From Alphaproteobacteria bacterium 43-37 (GTDB lineage Bacteria; Pseudomonadota; Alphaproteobacteria; 43-37): a stretch of DNA of 64,000 nt. The position numbers were made by a program, and so were the translations under genes. The DNA lies in the NCBI GenBank assembly GCA_001897475.1, contig MKSY01000015.1:1-64000 (forward strand). Reading direction: 5' to 3'. The notes under the pieces were generated by a model. It was not told the origin of the DNA. It saw only the letters and a program-made list of their open reading frames with translations, and ran no database searches. Below, one piece after another: positions 37,899-47,471 of the stretch (the first letter of the stretch is position 1; each line of letters opens with the position of its first letter).

Positions 37899-38369
37899 AT
37901 GAGAGTAAACGTTATTGAAGTAATTGTCGGTGCTTTGGTTTTGTTGGTAACAGGGTTGTTTTTAATGTTTGCTTATAAAACAAGCCAATGGCACGGCTCT
38001 GGAAGCTATGTGATCTACGCAAACTTTGATCGCATTGATGGGCTTTCTATTGGCAGCGACGTTCGGGTCAGTGGCGTGAAAGTAGGAAACATCGCAGCAA
38101 TTGAATTGAACCCTAAAAATTTCATGGCACAAGTTAGCATTTCATTGGACGAAGTCGTTAAAGTACCAAAAGATTCTATCGCTGAAATTGCTGGTGATGG
38201 CTTGTTAGGCCCCAAATATCTTTCTATTTCACCTGGCAATGATGAAGAAAATTTACCCTCTAATGGTATTATCGGCAGAACTCAATCAGCGGTTAGCCTT
38301 GAGTCCCTAATCGGTAAATTTTTGTTTAACAAAGACAAAGATGACGAGAAAAAAACACCGGCAAAATAA
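37899..38369 (+). CDS. mlaD: MlaD, MCE-domain phospholipid transport protein
   Basis: Periplasmic, membrane-anchored subunit of the Mla lipid transporter, 156 aa. One N-terminal helix (about 5-27) is followed by the MCE domain (YVIYANFDRIDGLSIGSDVR near 38-57, VSGVKVGNI, LLGPKYLSI near 105-113). The last 20 residues are charged. AAAGGG precedes the ATG. The ATPase and permease genes (mlaF, mlaE) are not adjacent; mlaA and mlaC are 7 kb downstream. Confidence 0.93.
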   Translation: MRVNVIEVIVGALVLLVTGLFLMFAYKTSQWHGSGSYVIYANFDRIDGLSIGSDVRVSGVKVGNIAAIELNPKNFMAQVSISLDEVVKVPKDSIAEIAGDGLLGPKYLSISPGNDEENLPSNGIIGRTQSAVSLESLIGKFLFNKDKDDEKKTPAK

Positions 38370-38941
38370 TGACCATGAAATGCTTCCAACGATCCATTTT
38401 TTTATTCATTGCAGGCTTTCTGGCTGCCAGCGCCTTGAAAGCGCAAACCGACTCAACTCAAACAGCCACACACGCGTCACCAACAGACCAAGCCATTTCC
38501 AGCACCATTGAGGATCCACAATGGGGACACACACCTCCCATAAAGGGTGACGCCACCATTTTGCATGGGCTAGACAAGATTACAGCGAGAGTCTTTTCCC
38601 TTGAAGCCAAACATGGTCAAACCATTAAATTTGGCACCCTACGGATTGTTGTGAGAGGATGCAAAAAAAACCCACCAGAAGAGCAACCTGAAGCTGCTGC
38701 ATTCATTGAAATTGCAGAGCAAAAGGTAGATGATCAGCCTCGTAAGATTTTCTCCGGCTGGATGTTTGCCTCAAGCCCGGCCATATCTGCCCTTGATCAC
38801 CCTGTTTATGATGTGTGGGTCACTGATTGCATTAAAAACTCTTCTTTTGCTTCCGCTGATTCAGTTGACAAAAAAGAACATAATAAAGAACATAATGAAG
38901 TAGACATAAGCGTTGAAGATCTTATAAATGAGCAGATGTAA
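38369..38941 (+). CDS. DUF2155 exported protein
   Basis: Periplasmic protein of unknown function, 190 aa, a family typical of alphaproteobacteria. The signal peptide covers about 1-25 (core FLFIAGFLAASALKAQ). The DUF2155 domain at about 65-150 includes HGLDKITARVFSLEAKHGQT (20), FGTLRIVVRGC and IFSGWMFASSPAISALDHPVYDVW (split: IFSGWMFASSPA; HPVYDVW). The C-terminus is charged and low-complexity. The ATG overlaps the mlaD stop (TAATG). Cys near 105 and 152 could pair. Confidence 0.88.
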   Translation: MTMKCFQRSIFLFIAGFLAASALKAQTDSTQTATHASPTDQAISSTIEDPQWGHTPPIKGDATILHGLDKITARVFSLEAKHGQTIKFGTLRIVVRGCKKNPPEEQPEAAAFIEIAEQKVDDQPRKIFSGWMFASSPAISALDHPVYDVWVTDCIKNSSFASADSVDKKEHNKEHNEVDISVEDLINEQM

Positions 38942-38952
38942 GCGCTTATCAT

Positions 38953-38983
38953 AAAAAGGGGTTAGCCTTTTTCAATTTTTTTT
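38953..38983 (+). terminator. Intrinsic terminator after the DUF2155 gene
   Basis: AAAAAGG and CCTTTTT form a 7-bp stem around GGTTAG, followed three bases later by eight T residues. It closes the NDUFA12-mlaD-DUF2155 unit. Confidence 0.65.
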
Positions 38984-39077
38984 GCCAAGATATCGTAGTT
39001 ACAAATAAAAAAATGTATTGAGGAAAGCAAAAGGCTTTCATAATGTTCAATAATAATCAGCAGGATAAATAACAAGC

Positions 39078-41273
39078 GTGTTCTCTGGTATCCGTGGAAA
39101 ATTGGTAGTATTGGTCCTTCTCATATTCGGCCCAGCTCTATGTTTGAATATTTATTTCACTTGGGCTTTACGTGATGCAGGCAAATCTGAAGCTATGGCA
39201 CAAGCCCTAAGAAGCGCACGCATGGCTACGGAAAACCAGAGTGAAGAAATAGAGGGCACACGGCAACTTCTCATCACTTTATCCAAAATTTCGCGGATTC
39301 GCCAAGGAGACCACCACCGCTGTGAACGTCTTCTCGGGGAAATCATGAATGACACAGATCAGCGCTATATTAACCTCATGCTCATTGACCGCATGGGGCA
39401 AATTATTTGTAAGGGCAAATCTGTTTCCTACGATAATGCATTTGCCTATCATTCACTCGTTGGTAAAGTAAGCCAAATCAAAAACCTTGTCGTACGAAAA
39501 TTCCCATTAGACAGGGATGCACAACGTGTTGGTATTATTTTTGCGTATCCCATTGTGAATTTCTCAGGAAAGATTTCAGGCGCTCTTGCAGCTGTTGTCG
39601 ATGAAGGATGGATCGAGCGACTCGAAAATGACATTCCTTTGCCTGCAGGCGCCATGCTTACAATTTTGGATGAATACGGCACACCGCTACCAAATAGAGA
39701 AACAAGGAGTGGCAATCGCTCCTTCCTCCCCGCGCCAGATGTGATGGTACCAATCCTCACTAAAGGGCAAAATGTGTTCGAAGGCTTTGGTCGCGACGGT
39801 ATCAAGAGGATCTATGCTCTCTCCCCCGTTGCAAAAGCCAATCATCGATTGTTTTGGTGCGTCGCGTTATCATCTGAGGCTCTGTTTTCAAAAGCGGAGC
39901 GCCTATTCGTTACAACACTCGCTGTTCTGCTGCTTTCAGGCCTCTTGGTCCTTTTAGGTGCCTGGGGCATTTCAAATCGTATGATCTTAAGGCCCCTCAA
40001 ATGGCTTGTAGAAGCAACGCGACATCTAGCTGAAGGCCGGCTTAACTTACGCATTGGTCAAATTGCCAAATCGGGTGAGCTTGCTGAACTGGCCTCAGCA
40101 TTTGACCGTATGGCGGCGTCACTTGAGCAGCGAGAACAAGCCCTCGAACGCTCACGCAAAAGACTTGCAGATATTCTTGCGATTGCCCACGAACCCATCA
40201 TCTCACTGGACGATCAATTTCGCATCCGTTTTTTCAATCCTGCAGCCCAAAAAACATTTTGCTACAATGTAGAACACATTATTGGCGAATCTTTGCTAAA
40301 ACTTTTTCCTGAAACCCACCAACAAATTATTCTTCGGAATATTAAAGACTTTGCTTTCTCCCAAGAAATAAGCCTCACATTAGAAAGTGATATTTTATGC
40401 ATTAAGCAAACTGGCGAAGAATTTCCTGTTGAGATCAGTCTATCTAAACTTAAAATCGGCCAAGAAATTTTGTACACCCTCATTTTAAGGGACATCACAG
40501 AACGTAAGCGCGCAGCCGAAGCTAGAGCTAGATGGAATGCTGAATTGGAAAGATCAAACGCCGAATTGGAGCACTTTGCCTACAATGTTTCTCATGATTT
40601 GCAAGAACCTTTGCGCATGCTCGCTTCTTATACCAGGCTTATCCAAAATGAATACGGCGAGCAACTTGATGATCGCGGCAATGAATTTTTGAAATACGCG
40701 GTTGATGGGGCTACTCGTTTACAAAAGATGATCCGAGATCTTCTAACGTATGCTCGAGTTGGGAGGCCTGGCATTCAATTTGTCGCAGTGAATTGCCAGC
40801 AGCTTGTGGATCAAATTAAGCAAGATTTATTAGGATTGATTAAAGCCTCAGGCGCAGAGTTGAGCATTGGTCAACTTCCCACTATTACAGGCAACGAAAC
40901 GGAACTTAGACAAATCTTCCAAAATCTGCTCGTAAACGCCCTCAAGTTTCATGGCGATAGTCAGCCCATTATTGAGATAGCTTGTCACGAGGAAACAGAT
41001 TATTGGGAGTTTTATGTTAAAGACAATGGCATTGGTATCGACCCGCGCTTTAAAGAGCGCATTTTTGGACTCTTTCAACGACTAAACTCTCAAGAGTCGT
41101 TTGAAGGCACAGGCATTGGCCTTGCCCTATGTCGAAAAATCATTGATAATTTGGGAGGAAAAATTTGGGTTGAGTCAACACTTGGGCAAGGCGCAACTTT
41201 TTATTTTCGTATTCCCAAGAATCAAGAAGGCTATGAAATGGTAGGAGATAGAATTGAAGCTATTTCTTATTGA
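39078..41273 (+). CDS. PAS-containing membrane sensor histidine kinase
   Basis: Sensor kinase of 731 aa. Helix 1 (about 7-30), a periplasmic sensor region (31-270, Cache-like), helix 2 (about 278-297), a HAMP linker (298-350), a PAS domain (362-475), a HisKA domain with His506 in FAYNVSHDLQEPLRML, and a HATPase domain (N box QNLLVNALKFHGD, then DNGIGID and GTGIGLALCRKII). The kinase core resembles the phytochrome/Cph1-like kinases. It starts with GTG and has no strong ribosome site. It overlaps the next kinase gene by 20 bases, so the two are likely one operon. Signal unknown. Confidence 0.9.
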   Translation: MFSGIRGKLVVLVLLIFGPALCLNIYFTWALRDAGKSEAMAQALRSARMATENQSEEIEGTRQLLITLSKISRIRQGDHHRCERLLGEIMNDTDQRYINLMLIDRMGQIICKGKSVSYDNAFAYHSLVGKVSQIKNLVVRKFPLDRDAQRVGIIFAYPIVNFSGKISGALAAVVDEGWIERLENDIPLPAGAMLTILDEYGTPLPNRETRSGNRSFLPAPDVMVPILTKGQNVFEGFGRDGIKRIYALSPVAKANHRLFWCVALSSEALFSKAERLFVTTLAVLLLSGLLVLLGAWGISNRMILRPLKWLVEATRHLAEGRLNLRIGQIAKSGELAELASAFDRMAASLEQREQALERSRKRLADILAIAHEPIISLDDQFRIRFFNPAAQKTFCYNVEHIIGESLLKLFPETHQQIILRNIKDFAFSQEISLTLESDILCIKQTGEEFPVEISLSKLKIGQEILYTLILRDITERKRAAEARARWNAELERSNAELEHFAYNVSHDLQEPLRMLASYTRLIQNEYGEQLDDRGNEFLKYAVDGATRLQKMIRDLLTYARVGRPGIQFVAVNCQQLVDQIKQDLLGLIKASGAELSIGQLPTITGNETELRQIFQNLLVNALKFHGDSQPIIEIACHEETDYWEFYVKDNGIGIDPRFKERIFGLFQRLNSQESFEGTGIGLALCRKIIDNLGGKIWVESTLGQGATFYFRIPKNQEGYEMVGDRIEAISY

Positions 41274-42393
41274 AGATAATCCTGGAGATATTCGGCTCAT
41301 TATGGAAATTTTTGGGCGGCAGGACAGCGATCATTTCATGGTTGCCCATAGCATTGATGAGGGTTTATCGCGGATTCAAGAATCAGAACCTGATATTTTA
41401 CTCCTTGACCTTTCTCTTCCTGATGGCCACGGCGTTGAAAATGTTTCTCGTATCAAAGAGCATTTTCCTGATTTACCTGTTATCGTGCTAACAGGGCTTG
41501 ATGATGAGAAAATTGCATTACGAGCCTTACGAGAAGGCGCACAAGATTATATTGTTAAAGGCGATCTCAATTTTTCCGGCGTACGCCGCAGCGTCTTTTA
41601 TGCCATTGAGCGCATGCGGGTTGAAAAGCAGCTGCGAACAGCACTTGAGCGAGCCGAAGTAGCCAACCACTCTAAAACCGCTTTCCTTGCTAACATGAGC
41701 CATGAATTGCGAACACCTCTTAATGCCATCATGGGGTTTGCGGAACTTATGGAACGGGAAATTTTTGGTCCCCTTGGGAACAAACGTTACTTGGAATACG
41801 CGCACGATATTCATAAAAGTGGCTCCTACCTCCTTGAACTCATTAACGACCTGCTTGACCTTGCTAAAGCCGAAGCCGGGAAGCTTGAGCTATCGGAAAC
41901 CGTTGTAAACATCCAACGAGTCCTAGAAGAAAGCGTAGAACTTCTGGGCCCCCAGACAAAAGAAGCGAATGTCCTTATTCAAGTTCAAATCGAGGCACGA
42001 CTCCCGTTTCTTTTCGGCGATGCGCGATTTTTGAAACAAATTCTGATCAACATTATCTCAAACGCCATCAAGTTTACTCCCCCAGGGGGTGTGGTTACCA
42101 TTTTTGCCACAACGAATAAGCTACGCGGCATCATGGTCACTATTTCTGATACCGGCATAGGCATGGTGAGCGAGGATATCCCAAAAGCTTTATCCAGTTT
42201 TGGGCAGATTGCTTCCCCACACAATAAGTCTCATCGTGGAACAGGTCTTGGCCTCCCGCTCTCAAAGCGACTCGTCGAGCTCCACGGGGGCGTTTTAAGC
42301 TTGAATAGTCAGATTGGAGTTGGTACGACTGTAACCATACAATTCCCCGCATGGCGCTCGCGCAGTGAAAATGGTCAACAAGTGGTACACTAA
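41254..42393 (+). CDS. Receiver-histidine kinase hybrid, PleC/DivJ-like kinase core
   Basis: Cytoplasmic 379-aa protein with an N-terminal receiver domain (about 1-120; acidic Asp8-type pocket in LIEDNPGD, phospho-acceptor Asp52 in LLLDLSLPD, Thr80, Lys102) fused to HisKA (His150 in [19 protein letters not shown]) and HATPase ([22 protein letters not shown]). After the histidine, [16 protein letters not shown] and [19 protein letters not shown] closely resemble PleC/DivJ/PdhS kinases, which act on DivK in the CtrA pathway. TTG start inside the upstream kinase gene. It could receive phosphate from that kinase. Confidence 0.88.
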   Translation: MKLFLIEDNPGDIRLIMEIFGRQDSDHFMVAHSIDEGLSRIQESEPDILLLDLSLPDGHGVENVSRIKEHFPDLPVIVLTGLDDEKIALRALREGAQDYIVKGDLNFSGVRRSVFYAIERMRVEKQLRTALERAEVANHSKTAFLANMSHELRTPLNAIMGFAELMEREIFGPLGNKRYLEYAHDIHKSGSYLLELINDLLDLAKAEAGKLELSETVVNIQRVLEESVELLGPQTKEANVLIQVQIEARLPFLFGDARFLKQILINIISNAIKFTPPGGVVTIFATTNKLRGIMVTISDTGIGMVSEDIPKALSSFGQIASPHNKSHRGTGLGLPLSKRLVELHGGVLSLNSQIGVGTTVTIQFPAWRSRSENGQQVVH

Positions 42394-43440
42394 ATGAAAT
42401 ATGCTGTTGTTATAATGAATCTCGGCGGGCCGGATTCCCTAGATTCTGTTAAGCCATTTTTATTCAACTTGTTTGCCGATCGTGCCATTATTAATCTTCC
42501 CACTCCTTTTCGTTTATTGCTCGCATGGCTGATTTCAACCCGCAGAACTAAAGAAGCAGCTGAAATTTATCATAGCGTTGGAGGGAAGTCGCCCCTACTC
42601 ACCAATACACTCCACCAGCAAAATGCTTTGGAGTTGGCATTAAAAAAATTGAACCCCAAAAAAGAAGTTAAAGTCTTTGTGAGCATGCGTTATTGGCATC
42701 CAATGGCCGAAGAAACAGCACGGCAGGTCAAAGATTTTGATCCAGATCAAATTATCCTCTTACCGCTTTACCCTCATTTTTCCACCACAACCACCCTATC
42801 TTCTTTTGATGCATGGGATGCAGCGGCTACCACAATCAGCTTACATAAACCAACACGCAAAGTTTGTTGTTACCCAACCCTTCCAGGTTTCATTGATCAG
42901 AACATTGCCAATATTAATGAGGCGATTCAGGACATTAACCAAAATAACATGCGAATTTTATTTTCGGCCCATGGGCTGCCACAGCGTGTCGTGAATGCTG
43001 GCGATCCCTATGCCGAACAAGTTCAATCAACGGTTGTGCCTATCGTTGTTAAACTTGGACTTGCTCCTGAACAATGGGAGATTTGTTATCAAAGTCGTGT
43101 TGGCCCACTCAAATGGCTTGAACCTTCAACAGCAGATGCGATTTCACGAGCCGCTAGAGAAAAACGTGGCATCGTTATTGTCCCTATTTCTTTTGTTTCA
43201 GAACATTCGGAAACACTTTATGAACTCGACCAGCAATATGCCGAGTTAGCCGAAGACCTTGGCGCACCTTTTTTTAGGCGCGCCCTAACTGTGCAAGATA
43301 AGCCTATTTTTATTAAATCTTTAGCAGCCCTTGCATCGGATGTTATCAAGCAAATTTCAGAGGATGATTTATTTTCCAACGCTGAAAAATGCACAAATCA
43401 TTGCGTCAAATGTCCCCGTCTTAAAAAGACATCAAAATAA
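42394..43440 (+). CDS. hemH: Ferrochelatase
   Basis: Last step of haem synthesis, inserting Fe2+ into protoporphyrin IX; 348 aa. VIMNLGGPDSLDSVKPFLFN near 6-25 is the signature start. MRYWHPMAEET, LLPLYPHFSTTTTLSS and FSAHGLPQRVV (catalytic His) follow in order, and CYQSRVGPLKWLEP near 230 is typical. The C-terminus has four Cys (CTNHCVKCPR), which may bind an Fe-S cluster as in some ferrochelatases. Starts directly after the upstream stop and is followed by hemJ. Confidence 0.96.
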   Translation: MKYAVVIMNLGGPDSLDSVKPFLFNLFADRAIINLPTPFRLLLAWLISTRRTKEAAEIYHSVGGKSPLLTNTLHQQNALELALKKLNPKKEVKVFVSMRYWHPMAEETARQVKDFDPDQIILLPLYPHFSTTTTLSSFDAWDAAATTISLHKPTRKVCCYPTLPGFIDQNIANINEAIQDINQNNMRILFSAHGLPQRVVNAGDPYAEQVQSTVVPIVVKLGLAPEQWEICYQSRVGPLKWLEPSTADAISRAAREKRGIVIVPISFVSEHSETLYELDQQYAELAEDLGAPFFRRALTVQDKPIFIKSLAALASDVIKQISEDDLFSNAEKCTNHCVKCPRLKKTSK

Positions 43441-43454
43441 AGGTGTTCAGTTCA

Positions 43455-43904
43455 ATGCTAGAATGGCTTACCCCTTACTATTTGTGGATTAAAGCGGCAC
43501 ATATCATTTCGGCAATATCATGGATGGCGGGGCTTCTTTATCTTCCACGCCTTTTTGTTTACCATACACAAGTTGATAACGAATCATCTCAGTATCAGCT
43601 GTTTCTAACAATGGAACGTAGACTACTCACCTTCATCATGAAACCCGCCGCAATTGCAAGCTATACCTTTGGAATCATGCTCATTTTAACACCTGGTGTT
43701 TGGCAAAAAGGAGTTTATTGGCTCCATACAAAAATTTTTCTTGTCATTTTACTCACAATTGGGCATGTTCTTATGCATCTATGGTATAAAAATTTTCTGC
43801 ATAAAAAATCAACAAAATCAGGACTATTCTTTCGAGTTATCAATGAAATACCTACCCTCCTTATGATTGGTATTGTCACCTTAGCTGTCACAAAACCCTT
43901 TTAA
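43455..43904 (+). CDS. hemJ: Protoporphyrinogen oxidase HemJ
   Basis: Membrane protein of about 149 aa that oxidises protoporphyrinogen IX, directly before ferrochelatase in the pathway. Four hydrophobic helices. The first contains IKAAHIISAISWMAGLLYLP, with the conserved His and the WMAGL block; RLFVYHTQ follows with a second His. ATG 43455 is preferred since AAAGG lies about 12 bases upstream, while GTG 43443 follows hemH too closely for a ribosome site. hemH-hemJ-rho order is seen in many alphaproteobacteria. Confidence 0.92.
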   Translation: MLEWLTPYYLWIKAAHIISAISWMAGLLYLPRLFVYHTQVDNESSQYQLFLTMERRLLTFIMKPAAIASYTFGIMLILTPGVWQKGVYWLHTKIFLVILLTIGHVLMHLWYKNFLHKKSTKSGLFFRVINEIPTLLMIGIVTLAVTKPF

Positions 43905-43933
43905 TGAAACCCAACAAAATAAGCTGAATATCT

Positions 43934-45190
43934 ATGAATCTCTATGATCTAAAATGTAAAACACCTACGGAGTTAATTGCTATTGCTGAAGAGCACGAGG
44001 TTGAAAACGCCAGCGTCCTTCGCAAACAAGATATCCTTTTTGCTATCCTTAAAAAGCTTGCTGAAAAAGATGTTCCCATTTTTGGCGATGGAGTCCTTGA
44101 AATTTTGCAAGACGGCTTTGGCTTCTTAAGGTCACCTCAAGCCAACTATCTTCCAGGCCCAGACGATATTTATATCTCACCAAGCCAAGTTCGCAAATTT
44201 AGCTTGCGCAGTGGTGATACCGTTGAAGGCCAGATTAGAGCGCCCAAAGATGGTGAACGCTACTTTGCTCTTCTAAAAGTCAACTCTATTAACTTTGAAG
44301 AACCAGAAAAAGCAAGGCATCGTATTAACTTTGATAACCTTACACCGCTTTATCCAGATAGAAGGCTGATTTTAGAAGCTGACGACGCGACCACGAAGGA
44401 TCTCACCACACGTGTTATAGAGTTGGTTGCACCGCTTGGGTTTGGACAGCGCGCTTTGATTGTAGCACCACCGCGCACCGGTAAAACCGTGATGCTCCAA
44501 AATATTGCGCATGCAATTTCTGTTAACCATCCATCAGCCTATTTGATCGTTCTTCTCATTGATGAACGGCCGGAAGAAGTGACGGATATGGCACGATCCG
44601 TGCGAGGGGAGGTCATTAGCTCCACATTTGACGAGCCAGCTTCACGTCACGTTCAAGTGGCTGAAATGGTTATTGAAAAAGCCAAACGTTTGGTTGAGCA
44701 TAAAAAAGATGTGGTAATCTTGCTTGACTCAATCACCCGCCTTGCACGAGCTTACAATACTGTTGTTCCTTCATCAGGCAAAGTTTTAACCGGCGGTGTT
44801 GATGCCAACGCATTGCAAAGACCGAAACGCTTTTTTGGCGCAGCACGCAACATCGAAGAAGGTGGATCACTAACCATCATTGCCACGGCCTTGATTGATA
44901 CAGGCTCGCGTATGGATGAAGTCATTTTCGAAGAGTTTAAAGGGACAGGTAACGCTGAAATTATTCTGGATCGTAAACTATCTGATAAGAGAACATTCCC
45001 AGCTATCGATATCACCAAGTCCGGCACTCGTAAGGAAGAGTTACTTGTAGAGCGAGGCATTCTGTCCAAAATGTGGGTCTTACGACGTGTTTTAATGCCC
45101 ATGGGAATGGTTGATGGTATGGAGTTTTTGGTCGAAAAATTAAAAACGACGAAAAATAATAATGATTTCTTTACCACAATGAATCAATAA
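43934..45190 (+). CDS. rho: Transcription termination factor Rho
   Basis: Hexameric RNA helicase ending transcription, 418 aa, the normal alphaproteobacterial size. The N-terminal helical domain and OSB-fold RNA-binding domain ([20 protein letters not shown] near 61-80) are followed by Walker A PPRTGKTV (179-186) and [14 protein letters not shown]. The R loop [20 protein letters not shown] is present. Complete and unremarkable. Confidence 0.97.
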   Translation: MNLYDLKCKTPTELIAIAEEHEVENASVLRKQDILFAILKKLAEKDVPIFGDGVLEILQDGFGFLRSPQANYLPGPDDIYISPSQVRKFSLRSGDTVEGQIRAPKDGERYFALLKVNSINFEEPEKARHRINFDNLTPLYPDRRLILEADDATTKDLTTRVIELVAPLGFGQRALIVAPPRTGKTVMLQNIAHAISVNHPSAYLIVLLIDERPEEVTDMARSVRGEVISSTFDEPASRHVQVAEMVIEKAKRLVEHKKDVVILLDSITRLARAYNTVVPSSGKVLTGGVDANALQRPKRFFGAARNIEEGGSLTIIATALIDTGSRMDEVIFEEFKGTGNAEIILDRKLSDKRTFPAIDITKSGTRKEELLVERGILSKMWVLRRVLMPMGMVDGMEFLVEKLKTTKNNNDFFTTMNQ

Positions 45191-45227
45191 TAGCTCTGAC
45201 GTTACTTAAGATTCACTGGATTAATGC

Positions 45228-46010
45228 ATGAAAACGGCAGTAGCTTTGCTCTTGGTAAATTTATTATGCTTCATCGAAGCTGGAGCAAGGCCATTGCCAG
45301 ACTCATTCGACAAAAAGGCTATCCTTACTGAAGCTCAGGTGGGCGAAAGACAAGGACTAAGAGATCCTTTTGAACCTGTTAACCGCAGCATTCTTTATTT
45401 CAACAGACTTGCAGACGGACTTGTTATCAAACCACTCGGGCTTTTTTATCGAAACGCCGTTCCATCACCCATCCGACAAGGCGTTGGGAATTTTCTAGGC
45501 AACTTAACAACCCCTATTGAAGCCCTCAATCACACACTTCAAGGCCAAGGCAAAAAAGCTGGCAAACAATTCTTCCGTTTCATTTTGAACACTGTCATTG
45601 GTATTTGCGGAATTTTTGACCCCGCCACACATATGGGATTCAAAAAGGACGAAACAGATTTTGACACAACATTTGCCAAAGCAGGCATTCCTTCTGGGCC
45701 ATATTTAATGTTGCCACTGCTTGGACCTTCCACACCACGACACGCTTTAGGACGCGTGCTTAGCCTGGTGCTTGATCCATTTAACCGAATCGCCATTTAC
45801 AATGATCAGAGGAACTTCGTATATTATAGGTCAGGTATACAAATCGTTCATACCCGCAGCGAACATCATAAACTACTTGAGACCTTAGAAGCCGATCCAA
45901 CTTATATGTACGAGACCATGCGCAGCGTATACAGCGAGATGGTTCGCGCCAAAGAAAACCGCGGCGACAAGCCATATTCAGGCCCCAAGCCGTCTGATAG
46001 CTGGCAGTAA
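45228..46010 (+). CDS. mlaA: MlaA (VacJ) outer-membrane lipid-asymmetry protein
   Basis: MlaA removes misplaced phospholipids from the outer leaflet of the outer membrane; 260 aa. The conserved start of the mature domain is DPFEPVNRSILYFNR near 45-59. VRQGVGNFLGNLTTP-like text near 85-100, RFILNTVIGICGIFDPATH and LPLLGPSTPRHALG follow. The N-terminus is hydrophobic, with Cys14 preceded by NLL rather than a normal lipobox, so lipidation is uncertain. The operon continues with mlaC 12 bases later. Confidence 0.93.
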   Translation: MKTAVALLLVNLLCFIEAGARPLPDSFDKKAILTEAQVGERQGLRDPFEPVNRSILYFNRLADGLVIKPLGLFYRNAVPSPIRQGVGNFLGNLTTPIEALNHTLQGQGKKAGKQFFRFILNTVIGICGIFDPATHMGFKKDETDFDTTFAKAGIPSGPYLMLPLLGPSTPRHALGRVLSLVLDPFNRIAIYNDQRNFVYYRSGIQIVHTRSEHHKLLETLEADPTYMYETMRSVYSEMVRAKENRGDKPYSGPKPSDSWQ

Positions 46011-46022
46011 CAAGGAGCTACC

Positions 46023-46649
46023 ATGAGATTTCTCAAAAAATGGCTTTTCAATTTATGTCTTTTGGTAGCCAGCATCACGATCTCAACACTGCATTACTCC
46101 AACGCGCATTGCTCTAGCATAGAAGCCTCGGAGCCAAAGATATTTATCGAAAATCTTCTTAAAACAGGCGTGAACCTACTCACTGATAAATCAAAATCTT
46201 CACCTGAAAAAGAAACCGACTTTCGCAAGCTCTTGAAGGAAAACTTTCATTTAAAAAGCGTTGCAGGCTCGGCTCTCCGCCCCGGTGAAACGCGTTCAGA
46301 ACCCAAAGAAAAATTGGATCAATATCTCGTTCTGTTTGAGTCCATGATTTTTAGGGTTTATATGAAGCAAATTGAGCAACTTTCACTTCATGGCTTTTCT
46401 ATCACGAACATTAATGATTTACCTGATGGGGCGAAGATTATCAAATCATCGATTGAACGTGTTGATAACCCTGAACCATTCAAGGTTGATTGGGTTTTAT
46501 ATTTTAAAGAAAACCGCTACTGGGTTTTTGATGTGATTGTAGATGGCGTTTCGTTAGGTCAAGTGCAAAAGCAAAAAATTCAAGATATTCGTCAAGGCGG
46601 CAATTTGGATGCATTAATCGATATTATGCAAAAAGAATACGGGCAATAG
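46023..46649 (+). CDS. mlaC: MlaC-family periplasmic phospholipid carrier
   Basis: Periplasmic shuttle between MlaA and the MlaFEDB complex, 208 aa. The signal peptide covers about 1-28. The MlaC/Ttg2D domain includes FRKLLKENFHLKSVAGSAL near 68-86 and YLVLFESMIFRVYMKQIEQL (20) near 98-117, and a C-terminal VDWVLYFKENRYWVFDVIVD (20). Divergent from well-studied MlaC but in the right neighbourhood. AAGGAG precedes the ATG. Confidence 0.85.
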   Translation: MRFLKKWLFNLCLLVASITISTLHYSNAHCSSIEASEPKIFIENLLKTGVNLLTDKSKSSPEKETDFRKLLKENFHLKSVAGSALRPGETRSEPKEKLDQYLVLFESMIFRVYMKQIEQLSLHGFSITNINDLPDGAKIIKSSIERVDNPEPFKVDWVLYFKENRYWVFDVIVDGVSLGQVQKQKIQDIRQGGNLDALIDIMQKEYGQ

Positions 46650-46912
46650 AACTCACCCCCACTGCCCAAGACTCGCTCTCAGGTTGTATTTTTCCTTTTG
46701 ATACAATTATGTGTTGTATTTTTTTTATTCTAGGATAATTATTAATTTGTACAGTAGGTTAGGTCATGGTTTAATTTATAGGATTTACTGATGCGCTAAG
46801 ATGTTGGAACTCCAGTATTGAATTTTCAACTTTTTTGGTTCTAAATGCATTAGTGGTTTGTATTTCCATTACGTAATCATTATTGGTCATGGAATTCATT
46901 AAGGAAAATACA
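46650..46912. other. Spacer between mlaC and secB
   Basis: About 260 bases, A/T-rich with no recognisable gene, RNA or strong hairpin. It ends with AAGGAAA before the secB ATG. Confidence 0.5.
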
Positions 46913-47374
46913 ATGAAAAAAACAACGTCAAGTAAAGCTACGAAAGACATGGACGCCGCTTCACCCGAACAAGGCATAGAAGTGAGAGCACAATATCTTA
47001 AAGATCTTTCGTTTGAAAATCCTCGTTCACTATCCATTAATCCAGATGGCCCACAACCAAATATCAGTGTCAACGTTGAAGCAAAAGCCTCACATCTTTC
47101 TGAGAACACCTATGAGGTTGTTCTTAACGTGAATGTTGAGGCCACTCAATCAGATAAAGTAATCTTTATCCTGGAAATGATTTATGGAGGCATATTTGTT
47201 TTAAATAATATTGCACCCGAGATGACTGAGGTTGTTATCCTTATAGAATGCCCTCGCCTACTCTTCCCATTCGCGAGAAATGTTGTTGCAGATTTAGTCA
47301 GAGAAGGTGGATTCCCGCCACTCCTTCTTAATCCTATTGACTTTGCTGCGCTTTATTATTCTCAAAAGAAGTAA
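46913..47374 (+). CDS. secB: Protein-export chaperone SecB
   Basis: Tetrameric chaperone holding preproteins unfolded for SecA; 153 aa. QYLKDLSFENPRS near 26-38, ISVNVEAKASHLSENTYEV near 50-68 and the C-terminal PFARNVVADLVREGGFPPLL (20) block are diagnostic. The last segment LNPIDFAALY is also typical. ATG 46913 follows AAGGA; the in-frame ATG at 46883 has none. Confidence 0.95.
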   Translation: MKKTTSSKATKDMDAASPEQGIEVRAQYLKDLSFENPRSLSINPDGPQPNISVNVEAKASHLSENTYEVVLNVNVEATQSDKVIFILEMIYGGIFVLNNIAPEMTEVVILIECPRLLFPFARNVVADLVREGGFPPLLLNPIDFAALYYSQKK

Positions 47375-47387
47375 ATTTCTGATGGTA

Positions 47388-47429
47388 TTTCTATGGCTAC
47401 ATAAATAAAGCTATCTGTAGCCATAGAAA
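47388..47429. repeat. 14-bp perfect inverted repeat after secB
   Basis: TTTCTATGGCTACA and TGTAGCCATAGAAA flank a 14-base loop, 14 bases after the secB stop. No U run follows on either strand. It may stabilise the secB mRNA 3' end or terminate weakly. Confidence 0.6.
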
Positions 47430-47471
47430 GAAATCAGCCAGAAATTATTTTACCAGAACATCCATTTTTGC

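Noticed and set aside
46771-47109. 112-codon minus-strand frame over the start of secB
   Set aside because: Overlaps a well supported secB and shows no family match.
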